Source: Mallotus nudiflorus
Taxonomy: Eukaryota; Streptophyta; Magnoliopsida; Malpighiales; Euphorbiaceae
Length of the DNA: 64,000 nucleotides
Reading direction: 5' to 3'
NCBI GenBank assembly: GCA_947683625.1
Contig: CANTUR010000282.1
Coordinates: forward strand, 2,170,001 to 2,234,000
Below are positions 50,570-63,175 of this stretch, one piece after another (positions within the stretch are counted from its first letter, which is position 1; every line of letters begins with the position of its first letter). A program made the position numbers and the translations under genes. The notes under the pieces are model-generated. The model had not been told where the DNA came from. It saw only the letters and a list, made by a program, of their open reading frames with translations, and searched no databases.

Positions 50570-50980
50570 AATGATACCTTATTAATCTTTGGATATCTGA
50601 ACAACTAATTGATTAAAAAGATAGTTGTTAATGATGGGTGCGCAGTAAATGCCTTGATTAGGGAGGTGTACAAATCATTGGGGGTTTCACTAACAAATCT
50701 AAAGCCTATTTATAATCCCATTACTAGCTTTGGTAGGGGAATAACCCAACTAATGGGTATTGTCGAGATAAGTGTAGAACTTAAAGATAGAGATCTCTAG
50801 AGAATTATTGAGGTTAAATCTCCTTTTAATATAGTTGATATCCCCTTAGTGTATATTGGAAGGCCTGTCCTATATGACATAGAAGTAGTGACGAGCATTC
50901 ACTACTTAACCATGAAAATTCCTTATGGAGATCAAATCATCATTATAAGAGGAGATCATGAGGCCGTAAAACAATGATAC
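50570..50980 (+). pseudogene. retroviral-type aspartic protease relic
   Basis: The region around VNDGCAVN at 50627-50650 corresponds to the D-(S/T/N)-G active-site motif, here Asp-Gly with the usual third residue shifted. It is followed by 'VYKSLGV' and, near 50858-50866, 'IGRPVL', the flap-side motif typical of plant Ty3 proteases. In-frame stops are present (near 50798 and 50976). Confidence 0.6.
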
Positions 50981-51199
50981 TAAATAACAGCTAAAAAACA
51001 AATAGAAGCTTTTCCAATGGACTCACTAGAGGTTGAGAAATAGGGTGTAAAGCCTAAGCCTATGAATTAAATTCAGGAGTTTAAACTGAAAGATAGGAAG
51101 CTGATAAAAGCTAGAAAAGAGTTAGATAATGAGATTTTGAAGAATATAAGCTTGGTACTGGAGAACACTTAAAAAATTTTACTTTTAAACTATATGATA

Positions 51200-51890
51200 T
51201 TATTGGCATAAATCCAGACATTACGTCTTATAGCCTCAATATTAACCCTAAATCTAATATGGTAATGAGAAGGAGAGGAAATTTGCCTATAAAAGATAAA
51301 AAATCATAGCCAAAGAAACCTATAAACTCTTTAAGGCTGGGTTCATTAAAGAAGTTACTTATATAAAGTGGATGGCAAATGTGGTTCAAGTAAAATAAGA
51401 AAATGGAAAGTATTGGATGTATATGGACTACACAGACTTGAATAAATCATGCATAAAGGATAGTTACCTGCTTCTAAACATATATAAACTTATTGACTTT
51501 ACAGCATACCATAGGTTATACAGCTTCATCGATGCAACCCAAGGATATCAGTAAATCCCTATGAAGTAGTAGGATCAAAAGAAAACATCTTTCATCATGT
51601 ATAAATGATTGTATTATCATAAAGTCATGCCTTTCAGATTGAAGAATGCTGGGGCAATTTACCAAAGGCTAATGAACTACATATTCAAAGAATAAATGGG
51701 GAAGATTGTTGAGGTATATGTTGATGACATCACAGTGAAAAGTGAGAATATCGAAGATCATTCTTCAAATCTTAAACAAATCCTCCAGACTCTCGACAAG
51801 TTCCATATTAAACTCAATTCAGACAAGTTTATCTTCGAAGTTAAAGTAAAAAAGTTTTTGGGATTTATGATTTCCTGAAGAAAAATAAAG
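51200..51890 (+). pseudogene. reverse transcriptase relic
   Basis: Frameshifted pieces end in an intact stretch at 51696-51878 containing the catalytic YVDD box at 51717-51728 and the FLGFMIS motif that follows RT in Ty3 elements. Upstream RT blocks are readable but interrupted by many stops. Dead copy. Confidence 0.75.
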
Positions 51891-52079
51891 GCAAACCTAA
51901 AGCTCATTTTACACTAAATTAACTGTAAAAGCTAAATGGTTGGATCACTGCACTTGGAAAATTCATTTCTTACTCAGCTAGATGATGCCTTCCACTCTTC
52001 TGAGCATTAAACAACACCAAAAAGTTCAAATGGAACAAATAACGTCAATAAGCTTTTGAGGATATAAAGAAGTTCCTAA

Positions 52080-52312
52080 ACTCTATACACCTGCTTAACT
52101 GACCTATTTTGAGGGAAGTTTTGTACTTGTATTTATCAACTGGGCATGAATCTATTGCTTTAGTGTTGGTCAAGGAGGAATAGGGCAAGCAAAACCCTAT
52201 CTATTGTGTTATTAAAATACTCAGAGGGGTGAAATCCTTGTACCTAAAGCTTAAAAAGTTAGCCATGGTAGTAGTACAAATGATAAAAAAGCTTAGACAT
52301 TACTTCTAGGCC
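52080..52312 (+). pseudogene. first RNase H region, interrupted by a solo LTR
   Basis: The frame reads as the RT-linked RNase H-like domain (ALVLVKEE, then 'YLKLKKLAMVVV' and 'KKLRHYF') and stops at 52312, exactly where the inserted LTR begins. Its continuation resumes at 54487. In-frame stops are present on both sides. Confidence 0.65.
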
Positions 52313-54486
52313 TGTAAACACCCAATTTCAAGATGATGTGTTCTGGATGCAACAAAAGACTCTAATGATGAAAATATCATGAATAGGTCTTCAATACTTA
52401 AGCTTTAAAATTCTAAGGGTTTAAATACATCTTTTAAGGGAAGGATTTAGTGTTTTCAAGGACTAAATTGCAATGTTTTTTTAGGACTTAATTGTAAAAC
52501 TTAAATACTTCCAGGGGTCTTTTGTAATTAAATGTTAAAAAAAAAACCTGTCGGATTTCCATAATTCCAACCAAAATTATGTAATTGTGGTCGGAATTGG
52601 ACTTTCCCATCTCTGTTTTTTATTTTTTTAGGATTTAACTCAATCCTGATTCGTTTAAAATTTCTAAATATGATTTTAAGTATTAATCTTATATTTTTAG
52701 AAATTAGAATCACGTTAGAATCGAGCTAGGGTTTTTTGTTTTCTTTTTTCTATAAAGAGGATGACAAGAGAAGAAAAAAGGGGAGAGGAGAAGAAAAAAA
52801 ATGAGGAGAAGAAAAAAGGGGAGAGAAGAAGAAAAAAGGAGGAGGAGGAGAAAAAGAGGCAGGAACATATTTTTAAGTTTTTGGGTTTTTTATGTGTTTA
52901 TGAAAACAATTTTCATCCATTATTGATTCTTAAAAAGAGCTTTCTTAATTATTTTTTTGGTGAGTTGTTTTTCTACAAAAATTCCTTTTGGTTTATCAAT
53001 TAATTCAAGATCCTTGAAGAATTTTTGAAGAAGAAAATTCAAAGACTTGTCAAGAACGGTGAATTACAAATATGAGGAGTACCCCAAATCACTCATAAAC
53101 ATCATTATCTTCTTCTTATCTATTTTTTATTTATTTCTTTTTGATATTATTGATTATTTTTATTCTTTCGAGTTATTATTATAATTTATTCATTAATCAT
53201 AATTTTATAAAAAAAAATTTGTGGTGATTATGGAGGAAAACACATGGTGATCATGTTGGAAGGATGAATTCATGAGAAGTTCATGGAAAACCATGGATAA
53301 AGCCTCGTAGAGACTTAATTTCTAGGGTTTTTATTTTATTTTATTTATTGCTTTATATTTTATTTTATTTACTATTTTATGAATTAATATAATAGCCCCA
53401 ATAGTGGGAGTAGTGAAATTATGTGTGTAGTTACATGTTTAATTTGATTGAATTTGTTAGTAAAACTAGGTTTCAATTAGGTAATTATTTAAAATCAATG
53501 GAGAAAGTAGATTAAGTTAGGTTGTTTGATAATAAAATTAGGGTTTTAGTAAGGATTAATTTAATTATGTGTTTGATCTTATTTAATTATTTTTTTTATG
53601 TTTTTATTTGCTTTTAGGCTTATTTATTATTTTTATGTGCTTTGGGGGTCTTAAGCCCATTTTAGGTTTTGATTTATTTATTTAAGTTTAGGTAATTTTT
53701 AGCCCATCTCACTTAATAATTAATTAGGTTTAATTAATTAAAATATATTTTTAGGTCCATAATTAATTAGATTTTAGGTTAGAAATATCCTTAGGCCCAT
53801 TTAGTTAATTAGACATAGGCCCACGTAACTCAATTTAATTAATTTAGACTTAACCCAGTTAATTTAAGCATTTTTTTCATAATTTGTAGATTTAAGATCA
53901 CTATTTAATTAAAATATGTAGAATTAGGCCCATTAATTTAAATATTCCATAATTTGTAGAATTAGGCCCATTTTTTTATTAAAACAAGTAGACTTAAGTT
54001 CATTTAATTAAAATCAAAAGGAATTAGGTCTTTAGGTTCACATATAAATTAAAACATGTATATTTAACTCATTTATTTAAAATCCATGTAAATTAGACTA
54101 ACTTAGGAATTATGTGATTTATTGAATGCATTATTTACTTGTATGTTTCTTGACTAGTTTGCCATGGAGTTGATTGTTTTTAGGGTTTATATAAAATTGC
54201 ATGTAAATAGAGAATAAGATAATAATTCATAAAGGAATTCTAAATAAACAGAAGACTGAAAAAAGTTGGTATTCCGTATCAAGAATCTCCTGGTTGTGGT
54301 GCTAGCTTTCTTTTAGGGAATCAAGTACCACCTTTTCGATTTGTCCTAGTTATTACTCTGGGTGGCGACTCCTCATCTACATGCCATGTCTTTGTGATAG
54401 TGGTTAGTGTGTTCTCTAGAGCCCTGAGCTCAAATAGTGTCACGGTTGCTAAAATCTTGGACGCGCGCTGAACCTCACCATCTACA
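52313..54486 (+). mobile_element. solo LTR of a second Ty3-like family
   Basis: It starts TGTAAACACCC at 52313 and ends ATCTACA at 54486; flanks are the perfect 5-bp duplication AGGCC (52308-52312 and 54487-54491). It interrupts the RNase H coding of the older Tat element, and the conserved motif resumes in phase after the duplication. The interior has a purine-rich stretch (52760-52860, source of a false Lys/Glu-rich frame), AT-rich sequence, and a GC-richer end containing 'gggtggcgactcc' and 'gacgcgcgctgaacc', phrases I associate with long plant Ty3 LTRs. No internal region remains. Confidence 0.85.
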
Positions 54487-55000
54487 AGGCCCATTCACTC
54501 ATTGTCTAGAAAAACTATCCTCTGAGAAGGTGCTTTAAAGGGTGAAAACATATAGAAGACTAGTGCAATGGTTAGTTTAACTGGGTGAATTTAACATAAC
54601 ATATGAGCCAAGGCAGCAAATTAAGGCTTAGAAACTGAGTGACTTCATTCAGGAGATGACAGCTGATGTTAATCCAAACATTGTCTATTCAAAATGGTAA
54701 TTATTCATTAATGGCACCTCTAGAGCTAAAGGATCTAGAGCGAGAATAATCTTACTTCGTCTAGTAAATATTAAGATTTGATATACAATTTGAATAACTT
54801 ACTAAGCCACCAATAATACTGCAAAATATGAAGCACTGATAATCGAACTAAAATTGGCAGTTGAAGTAAGGGCAGAGCATATCAAAATCCACTGGCAAAA
54901 TTAGTGGCAAAAAATAATCAAATGTTCCAAAATCTCAATTTGATCAAAGAGATAACTCAACTAAGCACAGAAGAGGTTGAAGTATTGAACGTTAAGGAAG
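54487..55000 (+). pseudogene. end of first RNase H region and second RNase H domain relic
   Basis: After the remainder of the RT-linked RNase H, a second RNase H-like domain follows at about 54690-54870 ('LFINGTSRAKGS', then 'NNTAKYEALIIELKLA'). Two RNase H domains between RT and integrase are a known feature of the Tat lineage of plant Ty3 elements and support that assignment. Stops interrupt the frame. Confidence 0.65.
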
Positions 55001-55079
55001 CAGCAGAATGGATGAAGTCGATAATTTAGTACCTCGAGGATGGAACCTTACCAACTAATAAAATTTAAGCTCAAAAAGT

Positions 55080-56014
55080 TCGTATGAAAGGGATGCATTA
55101 CTCAATGTACAAATGGAACTTGTATAAGAGGTCCTTTAATCACCATTGGACTAAGTGCATTTCTTTAGAAGAGGGCAACTACATTCTCAAAGAGATACAT
55201 GAAGGAATCTACAGTGCTCATGAGGTTCGAGATTCTTTAGTAAAAAAGACTCTGCTCTAAGGATATTATTGGTTGTACATGTCAAAAGATGCCCTTCAAC
55301 TAGTCTAAAGCTATAAAAAATACCAACAGCATGCCAGACTCATACATAAACCATTTAAACCTTAACATCCAATCTATATTCTGTGGTCATTTTTTGTTTG
55401 GGGAATGAATATTCTCAAACTATTCCAATCTCCACATCCTAAAAGAACTTCTTGATAGTCACAATCGATCATTTCATGAAGTGGGTAGAAGTGAAAGTTG
55501 TGCTCACCATCACTAAAGCTCGGATCCAAAATTTATTTTGGAAGAAAATCATCTGCAAATTCAAAATACCATATGCTCTAATAATAGATAATGAAAAATA
55601 GTTCAATAATGACAAATTTAAGGAATTCTAGTTGGGATTAAACATTAAGCATGAATTCACTTATGTTACCCATCTTGAGATAAATGGACAAACAGAAGTG
55701 ACCAATAGAACCATCATGAAAGGAATAAAAAAGAGACTAGAAGAGAAGAAAGAAAGCTGGGTTGATGAACTGAACAATGTGATACGGGCATACTGGACAA
55801 CACCAAGAAGTTCCATAAGCAAAATCCTTTTTTAATTTACTTATGGGATGGATGTTGTCATTCCAATTGAAATTAGATCACTTAAGTACTGAGTATCCGA
55901 AGATCTCAACTCAAATGATAATAATTTGAATGCTTAAATATGTCTTGATATATTAGAAATACGAGGAGAGAAAGCATTTGCCATAGCCGAAGCCCGGTAT
56001 TAGAAAGTAGTTGA
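55080..56014 (+). pseudogene. integrase relic, cut off by a nested element
   Basis: Frameshifted integrase: the pre-core region near 55200-55290 ('HEGIYSAHEVRDSL'), the core with 'WGMNIL' near 55400, 'INGQTEV' near 55685-55700, and 'IRAYWTTPR' near 55785-55810. The coding similarity continues to about 56010 and ends where the next LTR begins, so the rest of this element should lie beyond the right edge of the window. Confidence 0.75.
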
Positions 56015-58532
56015 TGTCACGACCCAAACCAGGGATCATGACCGATGCTAGGGAACAGGAATTCACACGAATCTGGAACCCGTAGCAAGCCTTAAATTAA
56101 AAACTCAAAAAAATATACTATAAAAATGCCTCAAAATTAAAAATTTTATTAACATAATCAAAACTTTCATAAATAAAATCATCATAAATATATTTAGATA
56201 CAAAACTACTATCAGAGTCAATATAACATGATACCACAATTACGTACTACTACTGTAGCATCTACAAAATACAAGAAGGTGATAGTTCAAAAATTACATA
56301 AATCGGTCGAAGATGAAAGGGTTTGACAAATAGGACTAACAAGGGAGGTCTGATGTAAAGAATCCTGAAAAAAATATTTGAGGGGGATCAAACCTCACTA
56401 AGTGAATTATTATTATATATATACATGCAGATGTTTGAAATCATATTTCACATCAAACAATTAAATGCATAAAAGTTTGGGTGGAGGATCGGAGCAGAAC
56501 CTTAAAATATTCTACAACCTCAATCATTGAACCTCACTAGCCAACAGGCTCACTTAAATCCAAAATATTTTTATTCTCAATTTTTAGACAATAGACTAGC
56601 CCCGAGACAATAAATCAACCGACCTCTCGCAGTCTCACTGTCGGCATGATTGGTTCTGAGACACTAAGTCAACTGAGCTTTCGCAATGACATCACAAATC
56701 ATAATAATCAATTATTCATATCTCACATCAATAAATTCCATAGTATCAATCCTAACATTTTAATGTATCGGTGCACACACAATATAGTGTAACTCACTAG
56801 ATAGCACGTTCTACTGCTATCCTCCAAAATATTTTACCAAAAATAATTAAATAAATAAAATCATATTAAATATGTAAAGCATATAATTTATACAAATAAA
56901 TATTGAACTTTATATATATATATATGTTAACAATAACAATTAATATTTAATGCAACATGACATAATAAAAATAATATTTTATTACAAACATAGATGCCAA
57001 TAATTTCTCTACATATAATGCATACATATAATAATAACTCACAGTACTACTGCATTTCTTTGTTTTGGTTTGGCTAGCCCGATCCGATCAGCCTAACTTG
57101 TGGTACAATTAAGGAAAAAAAATAATATTATAATTAAATTCCTAATTTTATACTTCTAGAATTTTTAAAGAACGACTCGATTTAAGACACGACTCGACTA
57201 AAATTCAAAACTTAAGACCGACCTGATGTCACACTTTACGAGAAATCTATCGAAAATTCGGTAGAGTCTCATTTATAAAACAAATATCCCTCTACAAAAG
57301 TAGAGTCAATTTTGCACACAAACACACTTCAAATAATTCCACAACACCACATCTTAGGTTGGGCCCCTAAACTACTATTCATGCCCATCCGAGAATCAAT
57401 TCAATTCACAATTAAAAAAATACCATAAATTCCAATAATTCACCAAAAAAATCATAAAAATTCATTTAAATATCACATATCAATTTATTGACATAATAAA
57501 AGCATAAAAGATATTTATTTCCAAACTAAATAATAAAATTCTCATTTATAATTAAATTTTATTATTAAAAATATATTCTACCAATATTCGAAATTAAATA
57601 GCATTAATTACAATTAATTAGTTAAATTGCTCAAATATATAATAAAAAAAACTAAAAACTCATTTAAGCTTAAAAATAAATAAAATTTATTATTCATATA
57701 TTTTCTAGAAATTACTAATAATTAGCTAAAAATAGTAAATAATTCATAAAAATTAATTTAATAATTTTTATTATTCAAAAACTGTCCAGAACATAATAAT
57801 TTCAATTAAAATATAAAAATTACTAATTTATACTAATTTTTTCAAAAATTCATTTTTCATATAAACATTCAAAAATTTCTAATAAAAATTCGGCACGTAA
57901 TTTCAATAAATTTTTAAAAATTAAATCTAAATACATTTTTGAAAAACTTACAATTTCTACAGTAATAATCTAACATCAATTTAACATAAAACAACCTAAT
58001 TTAAACTCAATTTCACAAATTAATTAAAATATGCCTAAACATAATTTCACAAATTTGGAGTTATAATCGAAGTTAACTGGACAAATTGATTGAGGGGAAA
58101 TGAAGCCCACTCCGAGACGAAGAGAACGAGCTATCAAGCTCAGACTGAGGTGGCCTGAAACATCACCAGCAAGCGCGGGACCAATCAGGCAACCAGGAGC
58201 AAAAGAAAAAAGGAAAGAAATGGTGGTGCGCTAGGGAAGGAAAGGACTTGTTGGTTGGTGGTGACCGGAGTGGCAAGGTGGTGGTTAGTGGTGGTGGTGT
58301 TGGGTTTAGCAGGGAAAGAAAAAAAAAGAAAAGAAAGAAAGAAGAATGAGAAGAAGAAAGAAGGGAAGGGGGGCGGGGGAAGAGGTATTGCACATTTCAA
58401 ATTTTTTTCTCAAAAAGGTATAAAGGACAAAAGAAAAAAAATATTTAACATTAAAATATCTTTTCACAATTATTTCTCAACATAATATATATATATATAT
58501 AACAATTAATTTAAATTTAATACAATTACACA

Positions 58533-58571
<39 letters not shown>

Positions 58572-58752
58572 CAAATATTAATTAACACTAATTAATCCCA
58601 AAATAATAATATTATTATTACAATAATATTCCATGAAAAATTTCAAATTTAATTTTATGAATAATCAAATATCATAAGTTTATAAATTAATTATTAACCC
58701 TGCAAATCTCATAAATTTAATTTTATAATTTATAAAAATTCGAGTTATAATA
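56015..58752 (-). mobile_element. 3' LTR of a minus-strand chromodomain (Tekay/Del-like) element (copy D)
   Basis: The plus strand starts TGTCACGACCC at 56015 and ends in a decayed terminus near 58752. On the minus strand it is a diverged copy of the approximately 3.2 kb LTR family (same 'catgaccg(a/g)(c/t)gctaggga' end, the twin 'gagacact/caat...tcaaccga' boxes near 56600-56690, and GC-rich leader near 58080-58390). On its upstream (minus-strand) side lies a polypurine tract, minus-strand aagggaggaagac, then coding sequence, so this is a true 3' LTR rather than a solo. An (AAT)n microsatellite is at about 58533-58571. It is shorter (2.74 kb) and much more decayed than copies A-C. Confidence 0.8.
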
Positions 58753-59111
58753 GTCTTCCTCCCTTATATAAATTCATTCTCGAATTTCAACAAAAGAACT
58801 AAATACAAGAATTTAGCGAGGAAAAAGGTAAGGGTAAGCCACTCGCATCTTAGCCTTGGTCTCTCATATGTGCTCCTCCACACTGTTATTCTTCTATAAC
58901 ACTTTAACTATTAAAATTTAATTTGAATGCAACTGACGAACTTGATAATCAACAATCACAACTGGTTCTTCCTTGTACGTTAGATCTTTATTCACCTCTA
59001 CATTCTAGGGCTACAACACGTGCGAAAGGTCTAAAATGTACTTCTTCAACATCGAAACATAGAACACTGGATGCACTTAAGATAAATTCAGAGGCAAAGC
59101 CAACCGATAGT
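58753..59111 (-). pseudogene. integrase C-terminus and chromodomain relic (downstream part)
   Basis: On the minus strand, from the inserted solo LTR toward the 3' LTR: 'LALPLNLS', 'VHPVFYVSMLKKYI', then a chromodomain-like block ('YKEEPVVIVD', later 'EEHI...KMR...YPYLF'), typical of the Tekay/Del lineage of chromoviruses. A polypurine tract precedes the LTR. In-frame stops are present. Together with 62295-63175 it is one gene split by an insertion. Confidence 0.8.
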
Positions 59112-62100
59112 GTAATATCCCGTGTTTTTAAAATATTTTTACACTATACCGGGATATACAGTGTTAATAATTTTTGTGTATATATTACGATATTTTCATG
59201 AGTTGATATGTATTTAAAACCTATTTTTAATATTGTCTTATTTACAGTATTTTACATAAAATTTTCCCAGGACTTGCATTTTCGGGGAAATTTTCACTTA
59301 AACAATGTATTATTAATTATTTTAAATGTATTTTCGGACTTGCATGAACTCATACGTATTTTGAAAATACTAAATAAAGCCTATGTGTGTGTATATTTAT
59401 TTAATTAGGGTTTAATATATATTACCCTAATATTTTATTATTTATTTATTTATTTATTGTTATTTAATTATTTTATGTATTATTAAATTATTAAAATTAT
59501 TTTATTATTTTCTTTTTTCTTTTTTTTTCTTTTTCTTTTCTTTTTCTTTCCTTTCTTTTTCTTTTTTCTTTTTCTTCTTCTTCTTCTTCTTCTTCTTCCT
59601 GTGCGCCCGACTCCCTTCCCTCCCGCTGCAACTCCGGTCACCTACCGTTGGTGTGCCTCTCGGCTTGCCACCGTTGTTCCCAGCCGTCTCCCGCGTCGAC
59701 AGCTCCTTTTTCTCCCTTTGGCCGAAACTTCTTCCCTTCGTCGTTTCTCCCATTTTCGGCCACCGTTTTCGACACCGCTGGTCTATTTCTTCTCCTTAAG
59801 CTCCGGTGAGTGTGATTCTAGCTTTGTTTTGAGCTAAAATGGTCTAGAATTTCTTAGGTTTCGAATTTTCTAATTCGGTCACATTAGGGTTTTTTATTTT
59901 TTTGAGTTTCGAATTGGTTGATTCATGGAAACTCCCTTCACAAATGTTGTTACTAGTAGCTTAATCTACATGTATGAATTTTTGTGGAATTTTTGGAGAT
60001 TTTTTGGATTTTTGGGTATTTTTGAATATTTTAATATTATTTTCTAATTTTCGGAAATTAATTATTTAAATTATGAAATTGGGTTTTATGGTTAAATTAA
60101 GTGTTGAAATGAATTATAGGAATTTATTTGGAATTTTTATGAATTTCTAAGTATTTATTTTGAATTATTGAAGTTTATGTGATTTTGAGAAATTAGGGTT
60201 AATTGTGTTTTTATTTTAATTTAATTGGTTAATTGAGTTTAATTGTTAATATTATTAATAAATATGTTGAGAAAATTAATTTTGGATAATTGTATAATTT
60301 TTGGTGAATTTTTGAAGTAATTTTAGTATATTTATATATATAGGGGTATTTTGGTAATTTTACCCTAAATTGTCTAAAAATGTAATTTAATTGGTTTTAA
60401 TAGTTATTTAAGGTATAAAAATGATTTCTACAAATTATTTGGTATTTTTAACTAATTAAAACTATTTTTCGTGAATTATTTTCAATTATATATATAATAT
60501 ACGGTTTTACTAATAAAATGAGTTTTATTCGGTTTTTACAGTGTTTTAAGGTTAATTATATAATTTCTACTTATAAAATGTATTTCTATGTTATAAGGGT
60601 ATTTTTGGTATTTCTGAATTGTTCTGTGTTTGTGGACCCCGGTCGATAGATTATAGTCTGGAGTCCGACCGAGGGGTTATGGATTTGTGTTGAGCTTATA
60701 TTTCGAAGTGTGTTTCTTTGCAGGGTCGGCTCTACTCTTTTGAGTAGAGAGATGTCCGTTTTACAGGGGAGGTTCTGCCGGATTTTTGGTAGAATTCTCG
60801 TAAAACGTGATATCCAGTCGAACCCTAACTCTGTTTCCGTATTTAAATACTCTAGATTGAATTCTAGGATTTCTATTAGGTTTATTCTAATGTGTGTCGT
60901 TATTGCTTGTTTAATTGCGCCGAGACCGAGGGCTAGTGGACCAGGCCCATCGGACCCGTCTCGTGGAGCGCACTAGGTGAGTTAGTATACTATATATATA
61001 TGCTTAGGATGCATGATTTAGAAATGCATGTTTTATGTTGATTAAATATGCATAAATAATTTGATTATTTCTTAAGTTTATATTAAGTATATTTTTGGTT
61101 TATTTCTGGTATATAATAAATTATATACATGTTTTGTTAATAAAATATATTTAAAATGTTTTTAAATATATTTTTAGTTTAATTTATGATTTGACTGGAT
61201 TTATTTGACGTATATATACTCGAAATATACCTGGTTTACTTTTGGTATATTTCTGATATATATATGGATTATATTGTTATTTCATTTACATTCATGCATC
61301 ATTTATTTTTGTGAATGAATGTTTTATATTTAATGATGAAGGATATCGATAGAACGTGCTACCTAGTGGGCAGCACTAGGACCGAGTACGTACCGGTACG
61401 CCTATAGCTTTAGGCTATATTACTAACTATTTGTGGATATTGATTTGATATGATTATTGATATGTGTGAGATATGGTTTGGAGGTGTGATTGCTGGAGCT
61501 CGGTTGACCAAGTGTCTCGGGGCTAATCACACTGGCAGTCAGACTGCTGGAGCTCGGTTGACTTAGTGTCTCGGGGCCAGTCTACTGTCTAAATGGATTA
61601 AGTGGATATATTTGGACTAAGTGAGCCTGTATGGCTAGAGTGTTGTTTAACACTATTTTCTAAGGTTGCGATATTCTAGGGTTCTATGTGATCCTTCATA
61701 AAAGATGATTTTCAATAAAATATACAAAATGAATTTTATTGCATCTATGTGTATTTACCTGTATATATATTAGATATATATATATACTGTTGATTGTATG
61801 CATTATCACTTAGTGTGTATGTATATATATTATAGTAATTCACTCAGTGAGGTCTGACTCCCCTCCGTTGACTATTTTTCAGGAGAGTCAACTTCTTCAG
61901 ACCTCAGTAGCAGGTCGATACGCTGGATTTCTTCCGCCCCGGCTTCTTTGTGTAAATTATTTACTTGAGTCTTATTTTATAATCTAGACACTGCAGTATT
62001 TGTGAATTAAAGTATTGGATTTCATGTATTTTATTTAAAGAGATGTGTTATATTGAAACTGGATTTGTATTAAAAAGATTTTATATATATGTGATGAGAT

Positions 62101-62289
62101 GAGACTTGATTTAAATCCAGTGGTGAAAATGTTATCATTATATTTATGATTTTTATTTTCGCTGCATATAATATGGTTATTGTTATTATTGCATGATTTA
62201 TTTTATTTTTTAGGCTTGCTACGGGTTCCGGATTCGAAAGAATTCCCGTTCCCTAGCGCCGGTCATGGCCCCTATTTTGGGTCGTGACA
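59112..62289 (+). mobile_element. solo LTR nested inside an element of its own family (copy C)
   Basis: It starts TGTAATATCCCG at 59112 and ends GGGTCGTGACA at 62289, with perfect 5-bp duplication GATAG (59107-59111 and 62290-62294). It is very close to copy A at 8610-11864 along its whole length, including the CT/GC-rich leader (59510-59810), the inverted repeat near 60640, the hairpin CTCTACTCTTTTGAGTAGAG (60731-60750), and twin boxes near 61492 and 61546. It lies in the opposite orientation to the host element and splits its integrase C-terminal coding at a point where the reading frame is continuous once the duplication is discounted. Small frames inside it are not genes. Confidence 0.95.
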
Positions 62290-63175
62290 GATAGGCAACC
62301 ATGCCAACTTTTTTCAAAATCTCGAAAGGTCCAATGTATCTCAATGTTAACTTTCCTTTCTTACCAAACCTCTTGCACCTTTCATCGGTGACACCTTCAA
62401 ATATACATAATCCCTAACCTGAAATTCCACATCCTTGCATTTTAGATCCGTATAGCTTTTTTATCTACCAGTTGTTGTTCCCAATCTCCTTTTGATCAAT
62501 GCAACCTTCTCTTATGCATCCTGGATGATTTTAGGTCCAGTTAACTCTCTTTCCCCAATCTCATCTTAACACAAAGGGGACCTACACTTCCTTCTATATA
62601 AAGCTTCATACGGTGCCATTTCAATACTATTATGGTAGCTATTATTGTAAGCAAACTCTACCAATGACAAATGATCATCCCAACTACCTCCAAGATCCAT
62701 CACACACATTCTCAATATGCCTTCAAGTGTCTGGATCATCCTCTCAGATTAACCATTTGTTTAAGGGTGAAAAGTAGTACTGAAATCAAGTCTAATGCTT
62801 ATTGCTTCTTGCAATTTCTACCAAAATCAATAGATGAACACTGAACCTCTATCAGATACAATTGAAATAAACACTCCATAAAGGCACACAATATAATTGA
62901 CATATAGCTTAGCCAACTTGGCTACAGAATAAGTAGCTTTAACTAGTAGGAAGTGAGCTAATTTGGTTAACCAGTCCACTATCACACAGATGGAATTGTA
63001 TCAATCCTTTGAATGAGGTAACCTTGTCACAAAATCCATAGCGATTCTCTCACATTTCCACTTAGGGATGGAAAGAGATTGAAACTTTCTAGAAGGCTTC
63101 TGATGCTCAGCTTTCACCTGCTAATAAGTCAAACACTTAGAGAAAAAATTAGCTACATCCTTATATTGGGATTCG
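62290..63175 (-). pseudogene. integrase core relic of the chromodomain element
   Basis: On the minus strand: 'QVKAEHQKPS' near 63120, 'IAMDFVT' near 63040, 'HFLLVKATYS' near 62940, 'IVSDRGS' near 62845, 'MIQTLEGILRM' near 62715, 'VEFAYNNSYH' near 62650, 'APYEALYRRKCRSPLC' near 62600, and 'YIGPFEILKK' near 62325. This is a nearly colinear Ty3 integrase with scattered stops and no long open frame. The zinc-finger end is cut at about 63175, where other sequence begins. Confidence 0.85.

Noticed and set aside
52761..53003. 80-codon Glu/Lys-rich frame
   Set aside because: Product of a purine-rich tract inside the solo LTR at 52313-54486.
60710..60976. 88-codon plus-strand frame in LTR copy C sharing a stretch with 10262-10465 in copy A
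   Set aside because: The shared peptide only reflects DNA identity between LTR copies; the frames diverge after the shared part and copy B has a stop in the same place.
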